64,000 bases of DNA from positions 1 to 64,000 of the forward strand of contig CAJQUW010007109.1 of NCBI GenBank assembly GCA_907163375.1, written 5' to 3'. Origin of the DNA: Prostheceraeus crozeri (lineage: Eukaryota; Platyhelminthes; Polycladida; Euryleptidae). Below, piece by piece: positions 11,851 through 21,879 of the stretch; position 1 is the first letter of the stretch, and the number at the start of each line of letters is the position of its first letter. The translations under genes were made by a program, and so were the position numbers. The notes beneath the pieces are model-generated. The model was not told the DNA's origin. It made no database searches and saw nothing but the letters and a program-made list of their open reading frames with translations.

Positions 11851-12218
11851 TTAACGCTTAGAGCCAAAGATATTACCCAATAGGTTGCCCACGGCAGGAG
11901 CTATCATTGGAAGTATTGCTGAAAGGAAACCGCCCTTTTGTGTTAGAGTTTTTCCTCTTTTCTTTGAAGGGTGACTTTAGGATTGGAGATGAAACGCAAT
12001 TTCGTAGCATATCGCTTAAGTAACTTTCGTTGTTTTGGCGCTAATTTCTTCGTCCTCAACTTCCTCACATGAGAAATAATTTCACAAATGAATTTATCGT
12101 TAGCATGTCGTATAGCATTGTATCGCTGATTTGCTTTCATTCGTCGGAGAGCTTGAATGGCTGAAGAAAACTTTGAAGACTTTTGACTTTTACGTTTCGT
12201 CATTTTACGTTTCGCCAT
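11851..12218 (-). pseudogene. Small basic protein with C-terminal hydrophobic tail (membrane-active-like), one frame break
   Basis: The first frame begins MAKRKMTKRKSQKSSKF and is very basic. It contains a helical middle (NDKFICEIISHVRKLRTKK) and a KRY-T-LR block, then stops at 11,943. The next frame continues with GGFLSAILPMIAPAVGNLLG and ends in SKR at 11,851. I recall this combination of a basic helical domain, GGFL and a glycine-rich hydrophobic tail from many Polinton/adintovirus elements, where it is compared with adenoviral membrane-lytic or core proteins. The break is in an A-run near 11,945. It lies directly upstream of the ATPase gene. Confidence 0.68.
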
Positions 12219-12269
12219 TTTCCGTGTTAGTCTTTGCTAAAACCTATCTTTACCACATTTGCATAGGTA

Positions 12270-12593
12270 CTAACTATTGCGACATAAGTGACACTCGAAA
12301 TGAGCAATATCACAGTGGTTACATTGGCAAAGTTGAATGCAATTACGTATGAAACAGCGTTGACAAAAAGCATGCTTACATCTCTTGAAGATGCGCTTTT
12401 CATTTCCATCCTTTCGCTTACATACATCACAACACATAGTTTCACCGTTACTGATGTCTATAGCAAGTCTTTTTGAAGATATGAATTTGCTAGCCTTTTC
12501 TAAATAATAGACGCATGTACAGAAGGAATATACTTCGAGAGTGAGCAGACATAGCTCGAAAACCAGTTGTGCTACAATCAAGTACCACTGCAT
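12270..12593 (-). CDS. Membrane-anchored RING-finger-like protein
   Basis: About 107 residues from ATG 12,593 (MQWYLIVAQLVFELCLL), which gives one N-terminal membrane segment. A Cys/His cluster in the second half has CCDVCKRK, then RCKHAFCQRC, then CNHC and a final HFECHLC. The spacing C-x2-C, C-x-H-x3-C-x2-C, C-x2-C is that of RING or RING-variant fingers, which are usually ubiquitin ligases. An in-frame TTG two codons upstream is not needed. The upstream gene ends within a few bases of it. I cannot name the family, and ligase activity is inference. Confidence 0.6.
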   Translation of the reverse strand: MQWYLIVAQLVFELCLLTLEVYSFCTCVYYLEKASKFISSKRLAIDISNGETMCCDVCKRKDGNEKRIFKRCKHAFCQRCFIRNCIQLCQCNHCDIAHFECHLCRNS

Positions 12594-12595
12594 TT

Positions 12596-13006
12596 TCAAT
12601 TTTTCTTTATGGAAAGTTGAATGTGAATATCTGAAATCGCTTCAATCACTAGACTGCTACCATGATGGTTAAATGTGTTAAGACGTTCAGCAATTTTTAT
12701 CATATGTCTTTTAAAAAATTCTTCGGGGTGATCTACCACTTCCATTGAATAAGAAGCAAAATGGAAAGAGCGACTTTCCACCTCTTCCTTTCCAAAATGA
12801 CTAAACTTAATTTTCGCAACTAATCGCGCCATGATAATGCTATCATAGAATGTATTCATTAACTCTAGAAATAGAGTGCTAGCATTATCGACCACTGCTT
12901 CGATGTCGGTCTCATCTTTATGAAAATTTATCACATAATCTTGAACAGCTCCTTTTAAATTTTGCCTATAAAAATGTAATGTTCCGCAGTCGTTTGAGAA
13001 AGACAT
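12596..13006 (-). CDS. Unknown 136-residue Polinton protein
   Basis: An intact ORF from ATG 13,006 (MSFSNDCGTLHFYRQNLK), acidic in the middle (DETDIEAVVDNAS), with a mixed hydrophobic pattern and no membrane segment. It lies between the exonuclease-like and RING genes with almost no spacing on the RING side, so it is probably real. I do not recognise it. Confidence 0.5.
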   Translation of the reverse strand: MSFSNDCGTLHFYRQNLKGAVQDYVINFHKDETDIEAVVDNASTLFLELMNTFYDSIIMARLVAKIKFSHFGKEEVESRSFHFASYSMEVVDHPEEFFKRHMIKIAERLNTFNHHGSSLVIEAISDIHIQLSIKKN

Positions 13007-13093
13007 GATCGCCCCTTATCTAACCCATCCATTGCATGAAAACAACAACTCTTCTCATAGTAACATTTATTGAATAACGGTAACAAGCATGCA

Positions 13094-13641
13094 TTATAAA
13101 TCAATGGTTTGAAAGAGATAAAATAGATACAGCTGGTAACTATCATACAGCGAGCAATGATAACCATACAGGACTTTGGCAGTGTTGAGGTAAGGAGAAA
13201 GAAGCATTGGTTATGAACGTAGCTACTACAACGAACAGACAAAATAGGAACACACAAATCCTTAAAACGTTTCGTGACTTCATGGTAGTGTTGATTCACT
13301 CTACTATCCCAAGGCGGGAGCAAAATATCATCAATGATTAGATTGGGAAATACTTTCCTCTCCTTACCAGGATTATTACAAAAGATGCGTATAACATTGA
13401 AAGTAGCTAACCATCGTTTAAAGTCAATAAGAAGAGCACTCTCGCAAGAAAAGCCATAGTCTTGCAAATATTTCAGATTAAGTCCATGAATGTGTTTTCT
13501 CGCCCATTGATCAACATTGGGATCGCAGTTGGCATGTTGATGATAGACACTAACAATCTGATATGACCAATTGTTCATAGCAATAGCACTGAGCTCCTGT
13601 ACAGGTTCACCCTCACAATCCATAAAAATGATGATAGAAGC
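13094..13641 (-). pseudogene. DEDDh-type 3'-5' exonuclease-like protein, one frame break
   Basis: The first frame carries MDCEGEPVQELSAIAM, an Asp-x-Glu motif as in exonuclease motif I. In front of ATG 13,623 an in-frame stretch encodes a hydrophobic strand (ASIIIF) and starts just after a good splice acceptor (TTTTAG), at 13,641. The strand is expected before motif I, so an upstream exon is likely. Past about 13,190 the frame changes and reads HCSLYD, the His-x4-Asp of DEDDh motif III, then QLYLFYLF and a stop at 13,094. The listed open frame runs on further but loses these marks. A polyadenylation signal lies about 25 bases after the stop. The function, trimming DNA or RNA 3' ends, comes from the motifs only. 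Confidence 0.6.
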
Positions 13642-13674
13642 CTAAAACGGAAATTACACATCTAAGGAAACGTT

Positions 13675-13800
13675 CTATAACATATTACAAAATGAAGAAT
13701 TACATCGATGCTTTTCACGACAAAATACGCAAATGATATGATGGCAACGAAGAAGTAAAATCTATCTAATAAGACCACGTCTACGACACTCAAAGCACAT
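13675..13800 (-). pseudogene. Short RING-like Cys/His remnant with an in-frame TAG
   Basis: From ATG 13,800 the frame reads MCFECRRRGLIR, a TAG, then LLLRCHHIICVFCREKH and a few more residues. The C-x2-C, C-x-H-x3-C-x2-C spacing resembles the gene at 12,270-12,593. Another frame over the same bases is open for about 48 residues and hydrophobic. This may be a decayed small RING gene or chance; it lies where the upstream exon of the exonuclease might be. Confidence 0.3.
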
Positions 13801-13834
13801 AAGCGAATTGTCATAGGGTAGAGTTAGGAAAGGA

Positions 13835-14609
13835 CTAGCAATTCTCCTTCTTTGATTTGCGTTTTGATGCAGCATTCTTCTCCGACTTGCGCTTCGTACC
13901 ACTGCTGTTAAGGATTTGATCAATTATGTCATCCACGTTGGGTGGTTTTGGAATATATAGGATGGATTCCATATGCATGGAGAGAGAGGCTATTTTATTA
14001 TCCTTGTGTCGACCATAATATAGCCCATTCACTTTGAAAAGGATATCCCAAGTACCTTCTCCGAGCTCATCACATCTGATGGGTATTGAATGATCTCCCT
14101 CCTTCTTATAGTAAGTACACCAATGTGATACTGGTAGGCAAATGTGATTACCATCCCAAATCTTTCTATAGGGAGTATCCTTGTCATCTCTCGCCTTCCA
14201 CTCTTGAGCAAGAGGAGTAGGAATGTCCATATTTAATGTCACATACTCCTCAATAATATCAAGTTGGTGGCGAATGTACGGACTCACGGGGATCAGTATG
14301 TAGTCCCCATACTGATTGCGCATTATCTTGACATCCGTGGAAGGGAGCATTCCCGTTTGGAGTACTACGCTATGATCGTCATAACACAAGACTTGTTTAA
14401 ATTTACGCTGTAGCGGTGTAGGATTATGTACCTTGGTTGTTTCTTCCACTGGCCTCAGTTGTAGATGATCTGATCGTAGCGAACCTTGTAACGTTTGACC
14501 GCCATTTTGTCCTACTAGTGTAGCAGATGGAGTAGATGCCTGAAAATGAAAAAGATTGTATTAAGTTTACGTTCAAGGGAGGAGAGGGAGGAAAGTAGCG
14601 ACTTACCAT
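13835..14609 (-). CDS. Unknown Polinton protein, spliced directly after the start codon
   Basis: Exon 1 ends with ATG at 14,609-14,607, followed at once by a consensus donor GTAAGT (14,606-14,601). A 67-base intron ends in TTTTCATTTTCAG at 14,540, and exon 2 (14,539-13,835) is open throughout, giving about 235 residues beginning M-ASTPSATLVG. The middle has the segment GEGTWDILFKVNGLYYGRHK and SLSMHMESILYIPKP, possibly a beta-barrel. The C-terminus is Lys/Arg-rich (KRKSEKNAASKRKSKKE) and looks like a nuclear targeting or nucleic-acid-binding tail. An OB-fold ssDNA-binding role is a guess. A TATA box lies about 100 bases upstream of the start. Confidence 0.65.
14540..14606 (-). other. 67-base spliceosomal intron
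   Basis: The donor GTAAGT directly follows the ATG, and the acceptor has a pyrimidine tract ending in TTTCAG. Joining the sites opens the long downstream frame. The intron is short and typical of compact viral-type genes in animals. Confidence 0.65.
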
Positions 14610-14707
14610 TTTAGTTGGATAATAGAATAGGGAACTAGAGAGAGAAAATGTGCGTCCGTCACTCGTGTGATTCAACGATGGAATGATTCTCACTGTGGAA
14701 GGCTCGC

Positions 14708-14717
14708 TATTTATATA
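14708..14717 (-). promoter_or_regulatory. TATA box of the rightmost Polinton gene
   Basis: TATATAAATA on the minus strand lies about 100 bases upstream of the ATG at 14,609. The spacing fits a transcription start near 14,680 and a leader of about 70 bases. Confidence 0.55.
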
Positions 14718-14762
14718 GAAATGCTTGATTCTCATTGGATGATGATCCTCACTGGACAATAA

Positions 14763-15655
14763 CATCAAGCTGATTCCAAATCTGGCCTCCGTTTACCAAT
14801 CCGAGCCTTCATTCGCCCGCTGGCGCTGTTTCTTGGGAAATTCTAACTCTGTCGTTTTTCGTCAATCTCCCAAAATCTTAAATGGCGTCTCACATCTAAA
14901 CGAAGACAGATATGAACAAGCCGTTTGTTTCACTGAATTTGTCTCACTCTTAGCTTTCAAACGAGCTATAGCACGACAAAATCCGTCCACTGGAAGCCAA
15001 AATCGAAGCCAGCTTTCCCGAGGGGGGGGACGTCAGCGAAAATTTTTCTCTCCGATTGACTTGAAACTCACCATACCGATGCAGAATTTCACGCTGAATC
15101 CGAATCTGGCCTCCGTTTTCTCATCCGATGCTTCGTTTTGGCTCCACAGTAGGCAGCCATCGCAAAAATTCTAACTCTGTCGTTTTTTCGAAAAATGTTG
15201 AAAATTTTTCTCTCCGATTGACTTCAAAATCTCCGATTGACTTGAAACTCACCATACAGATAGAGAATTTCACGCTGATTCCAAATCTGAAATCCGTTTT
15301 CCAATCCGATGCTTCGTTTTGAAGCTACAGCCCAAAACGTCCCAAATTCTAACTCTGTCGTTTTTCGCCAATCTCCCAAAATCTTAAATGGCGTCTCACA
15401 TCTAAACGAAGACAGATATGAACAAGCCGTTTGTTTCACTGAATTTGTCGTCTCACTCTTAGCTTTCAAACGAGCTATGGCACGACAAAATCCGTCCACT
15501 GGAAGCCAAGATCGAAGCGAGCTGTCCAGAGGGGGGGGGACGTCAGCGAAAATTTTTCTCTCCGATTGCGTTCAAATTAACCATACCGATGCAGAATTTC
15601 ACGCTGAATCCGAATCTGGCCTCCGTTTTCTCATCCGAGCACTCCTTCCACTCGA
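14763..15655. repeat. Tandem repeat array of about 330-base units with G-runs
   Basis: Units begin with ATTCTAACTCTGTCG at about 14,841, 15,169 and 15,347, and the tail of an earlier unit lies at 14,763-14,840. The first unit is about 328 bases, the second is about 178 bases with an internal deletion, and the third is about 310 bases. Each full unit contains a run of G before GACGTCAGCG. ORFs here are by-products of the repeats. The array sits outside the last gene, where a Polinton terminal inverted repeat is expected; the partner end is off the window, so this cannot be verified. Confidence 0.75.
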
Positions 15656-15732
15656 AACAGCCCATTTTACAACCTAACATTCAGCAGATTGCACGAAAAA
15701 CATCACACACTATAGCCTCAAGACTAATCCTG

Positions 15733-15870
15733 GCGGTCGCCCAAGTCCACCACGACACTCTGCCGTTCCAGAGGGGGGGGAGTCAGCGAACATTTTGTGA
15801 ACGGGAGCCAACCTGGCCGGCACACCACGACAGACCTCTGTCGTTCCAGAGGGGGGGGGCGCGCCGGTCG
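15733..15870. repeat. Two shorter G-run repeats next to the tandem array
   Basis: The sequence CACGACA followed by CCAGAGGGGGGGG occurs twice (near 15,750-15,782 and 15,827-15,860), the first followed by GTCAGCG as in the tandem array. They look like related terminal-region repeats. The right end of the element is probably just beyond, but I could not place it. Confidence 0.45.
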
Positions 15871-15899
15871 GGTGTTCGCCGTTTTCTTACTACTGATTT

Positions 15900-17160
15900 C
15901 AACTAAAAGGAAAATGATATCAGAATCTTTCTTTACCAGATCAATAAAAATTACCAAGATTTACTAATATTATAATTACTATCTGCCTTTCAGATTTTTC
16001 CAGGTTGCTTGATAATCATGATTCGTATCCAGATTAATTATCTTTCCTGTAATTGCAGGTGAGACATGTTCGTGAATTTACTATCATTACCACGTAGCTG
16101 TTATTCGTCTGCAATCGTAAACTGCAGCTTCTGTAAAAAATCACGTCAATTTCATTTTGTCTTGTAATGAGTGGGAAATGTATTACTTAAAGCTGTTGCT
16201 TAGACATTGCTTAATTAAATGGCATTGATAATATGCTCGAACTTAATTTCAATTTCATATCAAGCCTCTAGCTCATTCAAAATTCAACGGTTCATCCGTA
16301 ATTTTTTTACTTACCACGCTTCAGTATTCTTTACCGGACAGTAATTCTAAGACTTGTTAAAATGAATTTTTTTAAATAGATGGCTTTTAGTACATGACGC
16401 CACTTCAAGAGGAGATTGAATACTCTTCACAACATTCGTGCTGTTGTAAAGTTTTTTTTATTTAAATCTAATCAATCCTTTTCTGTTAGACATCATGCGA
16501 TATGGTTATTGAATAGCTCTCTTCTAACTACTTAATGACAAATAAAAATAATAACTGTAGCTGAGCAAGACTGTAGTAGCTAAACACTAAAATGCTTACT
16601 AATTGTCCGTCATATCCTATAGAAATTAATCGATGTTTTTGGGTATAGTTAGTCAGTTCTTATTAGCATTTTGAAATTTTCTGACTGCTAGAGGTTGGAT
16701 TTTTCAGATGGAGGATTGCCTTTGAAGAGCTAATTGATCCTTTTCACTGCAAAAGCCTCCGATTCTCCGATGCAGCACTGATGGTAGTGTCAATTTATTT
16801 ATGCTAATGCAAGAAGGGATGGCCAACTGCAGTCATGCTCATAGCTATTTAGCTATTTCTTTCATTTTTAAGTGATTATGTTGGTTGTTGGAAAACTAGG
16901 TCATCAGATATTTCTAATAAGTGCTGTATATACGTATAAATAATCTATTCTAGAATCTCTGTGTTTGATGTCCAAATAAAATTCAGCGTGTTCATTTTGA
17001 CAAGTCTCATATCATGTAATTCTGTATCAGATTTTAATACTTGTGTGATTATGCGATTGTTTCAGTCCCCTTTTTATGATGAGAACATACACATTTGAAT
17101 TGTATTTTACACTTCAGAATTGTATTTTATCTCACAAACAGCACAGCTATCCGCTTCGTA
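15900..17160. other. AT-rich stretch without recognised genes
   Basis: Nothing recognisable was seen: no coding block and no clear repeat. It probably marks the return to host DNA to the right of the Polinton. Confidence 0.5.
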
Positions 17161-17214
17161 AGTTTAACCGATTAAATCAGGAAGGGAGTTTTGAATTGTA
17201 GTCAGCTTGGTTAT

Positions 17215-17556
17215 CCCATGAAGTGCGACATGGGTGCGTCAATCTTCCGATTTTCTTTTCTGCAGTACCGCATTAGTTCCATTCCCGATTATATTGGCCG
17301 CAGCAACAGTGCCGTGACACTAGTTATGGCGATACATAATATAATAGCTGCGCTACTGATGTACACATCCCTGTTTCTCTGGCTCAAAATGGCGGGGGAT
17401 GTGTATGTACATCAGTAGCGCAGCTATTATATGTATCGCCATAACTAGTGTCACGTATTGTTGCTGCGGCCAAGATAGATAATCGGGAATGGAACTAATG
17501 CGGTACTGCAGAAAGAAAATCGCAAGATTGACGCACCCGAGTCGGCACTTCATGGG
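17215..17556. mobile_element. Foldback element with arms of about 160 bases
   Basis: Left arm 17,215-17,377 and right arm 17,397-17,556 are inverted copies with a few small indels. The short loop contains CAAAATGGCGGGG. Matching landmarks include CTGCAGTACCGCATTAG and GATGTACA with its complement. No target duplication was established. The short ORFs on both strands are mirror translations of the arms. Confidence 0.8.
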
Positions 17557-17870
17557 TAGGACCTCATTTCGGCGTCGGCTCGGTGTGGAGCCACTGCGTG
17601 CACGTTAAATGCATGCGCGCTGACGATGGGTATTTTGTGGCAAAATTGGGCAACTTTTGCTGGGCCAACGTCGTTTACACGCCGGTGCATATGGGCTTAC
17701 GTGGGATTAACTAGTCTAAAACGGCCATTTCCTGATGTTGGCCGGCACCTGCTACCATTCGGGTAGCCCACGGGGCCATTGGGCAAAACGGTATCTTCCC
17801 ATGTTGGGCCCGACTGGGCTGTGCTACTTGGGTAAAGACAAAGTGTTGAAAAGACCTTGGTTATTCATTT
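17557..17870. other. GC-richer unclassified repeat-like stretch
   Basis: It contains repeated GGCCC/GGGCC-type words (GATGTTGGCC, CATGTTGGGCCC), which suggests an old short transposon. No coding content or boundaries were found. Confidence 0.3.
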
Positions 17871-17875
17871 TCATT

Positions 17876-18043
17876 AAGTTGATGTTGGGAAACCAAGTAG
17901 ACAAGATGGTAATAATTTTTTTATATGCTTTATTATTATTCTCTGCTTCTGATGATGGCCTAAGAGGAGGCCGAAATTAATAAAGCATATAAAAAAAAAG
18001 AATTATTACCATCTTGTCTACTTGGCTTCCGCAACATCAACTT
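17876..18043. mobile_element. Foldback element with hammerhead-like loop
   Basis: Arms 17,876-17,937 and 17,980-18,043 are inverted copies (AAGTTGATGTTG to the stretch CATATAAA). The loop contains CTGATGA at 17,949, then GGCC-TAAGAGGA-GGCC, then GAAA at 17,973-17,976. This is the hammerhead order of core, stem II and core. It may be derived from a Penelope-like terminal repeat. Confidence 0.65.
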
Positions 18044-18047
18044 GCTG

Positions 18048-19625
18048 AAAAAAAATTGGGTTCAAAAATCTAAACAATCTTCAAAGGACATTTGGCAAAT
18101 TGCTTCTCACTATAGAGGAAAAATTGGCAATAATCCTATTGAGTCGCTGATTGCTCAATATCCTTATGCTAAGGAAATGAATCAAAGATTTATTGACAAT
18201 TTTAGTGAGCACAGGGAATTTGAATTCAGTTTTGATGATGACTGGTGCCCTCTATCCGACCCAATGGATATTTTTCATCTCTTAGATAAATTGTCTCTAT
18301 ACGCGAAGCTACAGGCGCAGATGGAGTTCCTAATCGTTTGTATAAGATTGCCGCACCGTTTATTTCTGAGCCAGTGTGTCATATTAATACATCTGTTTTG
18401 TACCGTGTTATGCCATCACTATTTCCAATGTGCCATGTAAAATCCTCGAAAAACACATGTTGTCACATGCTTATTCATTTATTGTCAAATGCACTCCTCT
18501 TTTTCAATTCGCTCACAAACCGAATTCTGACCGCACCTGTGCATTGATTACTTTGCATAATAACCTGACCCAAATGTTAGATGCCAACGATACTACTGCG
18601 GCTTTGTTAATCACATGCGATTTTTCATGTGCGCACGTGCTTTTGATAAGGTCATACGTGATATTTTGGTAGATATATTGTATAAATTGGATTTCCCTCA
18701 TGGTTTTATTCAGTGGATTTATTCGTATCTAAAGGATCGCCGTCAAAGCGTAAAACTTGTGATATCTTAAGTGATCCAGTGTTTGTAAGCAGTGATTGTC
18801 CTCAAGAATCTTTGTTAGGTCCGATTTTGTTCCTTCTTTATTGTCATGATATCATACCAAAGCATTCTCTGACGAAGTATATGTATATTCAGTGTGCGGA
18901 TGATTTGAATATTCTCATTCCTATTTCAAAAGGTGAACAAGAGTCGAAACTTCGTGTTATGGAAGAAATTTCTAACATTCAGAAATGGTCCGAGAATAAT
19001 GAATGATCATCTCAATGCGGCGAAAACAAAAATTGTAATTTTTGGAAAGCAGAATTTCACTTGTAACGATGTTTTTTCTTATTTATCGCTTAGTGTTGTC
19101 AAGAGCGCGGAAATACTAGGTGTCACATGGGACCAAGATATATTCTGGAGTTAACATTTTAAAGAGATTGAGCGCAAATGTTCACAACGTCTGTTTTTAC
19201 TCAAGTCTCTAAAATATACTTCATGTCACGATGATTTGTGGAGAGTTTACTATAACATTATTGAAAGTTTGATATCGTATTCTACTACCCTTTTTAGAGT
19301 TCTGTCATCTGAAACGAAATCTATGCTGTTTCGTATTTTTAAACGTTGTAAGAAAACAATTTGCATACCCGGGTGTATATGTTCGAATACTGTTGAAAAT
19401 CTGTCTGTCAAAAGATTCAGAGCATTTGAGTCGTTGTTACATTCAGGTGATCCATGTCAACCTTTGATTATATTTAGACCGACGCAGTCTGTCAAACGTC
19501 TTACGACTCCATTTTGTCGTACAACTCGTAGACAAAAATCTTTTCCAATAGCTTTATTGCTACATCAAAGTGGTCTCTCCCTCTCTCAAGAACTCAAGAT
19601 GTTTATTAGCCAAAAAAATTGATAA
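18048..19625 (+). pseudogene. LINE reverse transcriptase remnant
   Basis: Frames shift repeatedly, but in order they give a finger/palm region with SLITLHNNLTQMLDANDTT-like text near 18,545-18,600, FPHGFIQWIYSYLKDRRQ near 18,690-18,745, PQESLLGPILFLLYCHDI at about 18,800-18,855, and QCADDLNIL (the catalytic xADD motif) at about 18,890-18,915. A Cys-containing thumb/C-terminal part runs to 19,620. This order fits non-LTR retrotransposons of the Jockey/CR1/RTE type. No poly-A tail or target duplication was determined. Confidence 0.72.
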
Positions 19626-19767
19626 AACATTGATGATGTTAAAATGATACAATGACTCAATGATGTGATGAATCGACGTGTATGACTCGTCAGTTAGTTC
19701 ACTGCTAATTCTTTAATTAGATCTTCTTATCCACGAAGCGCACGATTGCAGTTCGATCGGTTTAACC

Positions 19768-19955
19768 GCGCCGGTGTTACACTATGCGTTTTCCGTCACT
19801 TTCTTTTACTGGTCGGCAATTGTAAAGGTGTTTACGCCGATTATGTTGTGACTTTCTTTAACCTAGGGGGTCATTTAGTAACGCTGATTTCTGATTCTCT
19901 TTTACCGATCAGCAAAACAGTTGAGGGGGTAAAAGAAAAGCATAACACCGGTGCC
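19768..19955. repeat. Short inverted-repeat element (MITE-like)
   Basis: GCGCCGGTGTTA at 19,768 is matched by the reverse complement of TAACACCGGTGCC ending near 19,955, with similar flanking TTTTAC/GTAAAA text inside. The size is about 190 bases. The open frame across it is not considered a gene. Confidence 0.5.
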
Positions 19956-19959
19956 TGAA

Positions 19960-21240
19960 CATGAATTAAATCCCTTTCAGCCCTTACTCTGTGGACTGCA
20001 CTGTGCAGCAAACGTGATTAACTAACTCACGCCCTCAACTAGCACGAACATTATTAATGTCTGGTCGATCGACATTAATCTGGGGTTTTCTGCGGTAATG
20101 GGTTCAGATCATGAATTCGTGTCCTGTAATCACCTCTTGCCCTGATGCATTGGCAAATCTATCAGCGTCAACTCTGCCAGGACAACACTTGCCGATACAT
20201 TTATTTCATAGGGAAAGAAGATTGACGTAGTGTATTATTACCTCACTTGCTAAGGTTATCCTCGCCTTTCAGTGAATTTGGCAATTTGATTGGGCAGCGA
20301 CAGCTAGCATGCGTCAGCCAATAGGCCAAAAATAGATGCATAAGGAAACCAGCCTGCTTTGTCATTGAAGTCAGAGGTTGTCGCTATTTAAATGTGTTGC
20401 ACACTGCTGTTTGCAGCATAACGGAAATCAGCAGCATCCGCATTACTTCAGTGAAGCCACGTTGATATCTACAGTCAATTCGTACACGTGCAATTGTTGC
20501 GTGAAATCTCTGAGAATTTTCACATTTTATTGTGGTAACGTGTAAGGTAAGCACGACGTTGCATCCTCATCGATTTTTAGATTGCCTGATTAATCAACCA
20601 CTTACAAGAATTCTTACATTTAATGATAATTTCATGTGACATCAGGCTTTGTTCATGGTACACGCTTAATGTCATCCCGAAATAATAGTAATACAGTAAT
20701 TAGAGTTGTGCGCTAGCCGCACCTGCTCTCACCGGTGCACTGGGTATGATAACTGGTGACCGACAATGCTAAGTTACACTGAAGCTCCTGTTAAAGTATT
20801 GCCGAAACATAAGTTGCTTCGCGTTCTAAATTGTCGTGCAATAGTCAATTAAAACTTCAAAATATCGAAGGATGGACCTCTATCCTTCACAATAAATACT
20901 CATGTTTTCAAGAATTCAATATAAATTTCATAGAGTGATAGGAAAATTCGAATAATCCTGAGTTTGAAACAGTTCAACATAGGTCTCCTTTAATTTTCTT
21001 TTGCCAATACTTGTAAGTGACTCTCATTATACTGAACCCGTGCGTCTCTGTGATAGTTACAATGGAATTATTTAAGGCCAGTTGAAAACAGAAATTATGA
21101 AGATGTGCAACAAAAAATGGTAAAAATTGCAGTGACTAAACAAGCAAGTCAGTGGTGGACTTAAAACGTCGGGTCTTTGAGTGGTTCTTTTAAAATATTA
21201 TAACAAGGGAAGAGATCATTTTTGACTCTTTTCAAAACAC
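19960..21240. other. No recognised gene
   Basis: Mixed-sequence host DNA. No coding block, repeat family or RNA gene was identified. Confidence 0.5.
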
Positions 21241-21246
21241 TTTAGT

Positions 21247-21480
21247 TTAGCACATTATTAAATGTAGAAAGATTCGAAGCAATTTCACCGCAATGTCAAC
21301 TGCTATACAAGAAGGTGAACATGTCGACATAACTCGGTTCAAGCAGTCCATCTTTGGTGTAACATTACCAACAGATTTCGAAAATCTTTCGGACGGATCG
21401 CTGGCCGCTGGAATGTCAGAGAATCTGCTGTGTTTATTAGCAAGAGAAGCAATATCAGGATATGCAGCATTCACTATGAA
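21247..21480 (-). pseudogene. hAT transposase C-terminal fragment
   Basis: The minus frame reads YPDIASLANKHSRFSDIPAA followed by SDPSERFSKSVGN and TPKMDCLN, which is the hAT dimerisation region with the PSER-type signature. An adjacent minus frame (21,846-21,625) shows no recognisable domain and may be more of the same relic. The N-terminal part was not found. Confidence 0.6.
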
Positions 21481-21879
21481 ATTCTGAAATTCTTGGATCG
21501 CGGGAATTGAGATTTTGTGGCCTAAAATTGATTTGTCATCAACTTGAATAGTATTTATGATAATGAACTTGAATTATCTCATTTTTGTCACTTTTTTCAT
21601 ATTTTTCTCAGCTTTAGAAATGTATCAGATATTTGATGATGTAGCCGTGATCTTTAGAAGGTTCATGGGCACCCCCTCCCCCACATTTTTGTCGTTGATA
21701 CACGCGAGTGCTGCATCGTCAACGATCCTGATTACAGTCTCACTACCGTCACAAAGGCGTTGAGCGTGTGAAATTCCTCTGGTTTGGAGAAAATTTGCAG
21801 CACTTGCTTCTTCGCTCACTGTAGACACTTCTTCGTTCCTATACAACGTTCATGATCATAGCTAGCTGTATCTTCTATT

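Noticed and set aside
12955-13094. C-terminal half of the listed exonuclease ORF
   Set aside because: Past the frame break near 13,190 the open frame loses the family motifs, while another frame carries them to a stop at 13,094 followed by a poly-A signal.
14424-14768. A 114-codon ORF at the right end of the Polinton
   Set aside because: Its frame crosses the promoter, the intron and the start of the spliced gene; splicing into the other frame gives a better product.
15880-15900. Exact right end of the Polinton at TACTACTGATTTC
   Set aside because: An ACT-like end is possible here, but the left terminus and target duplication are outside the window, so it cannot be supported.
14833-15906. 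ORFs of 60-120 codons in the tandem repeats
   Set aside because: The same frames recur with the repeat units on both strands and lack family marks.
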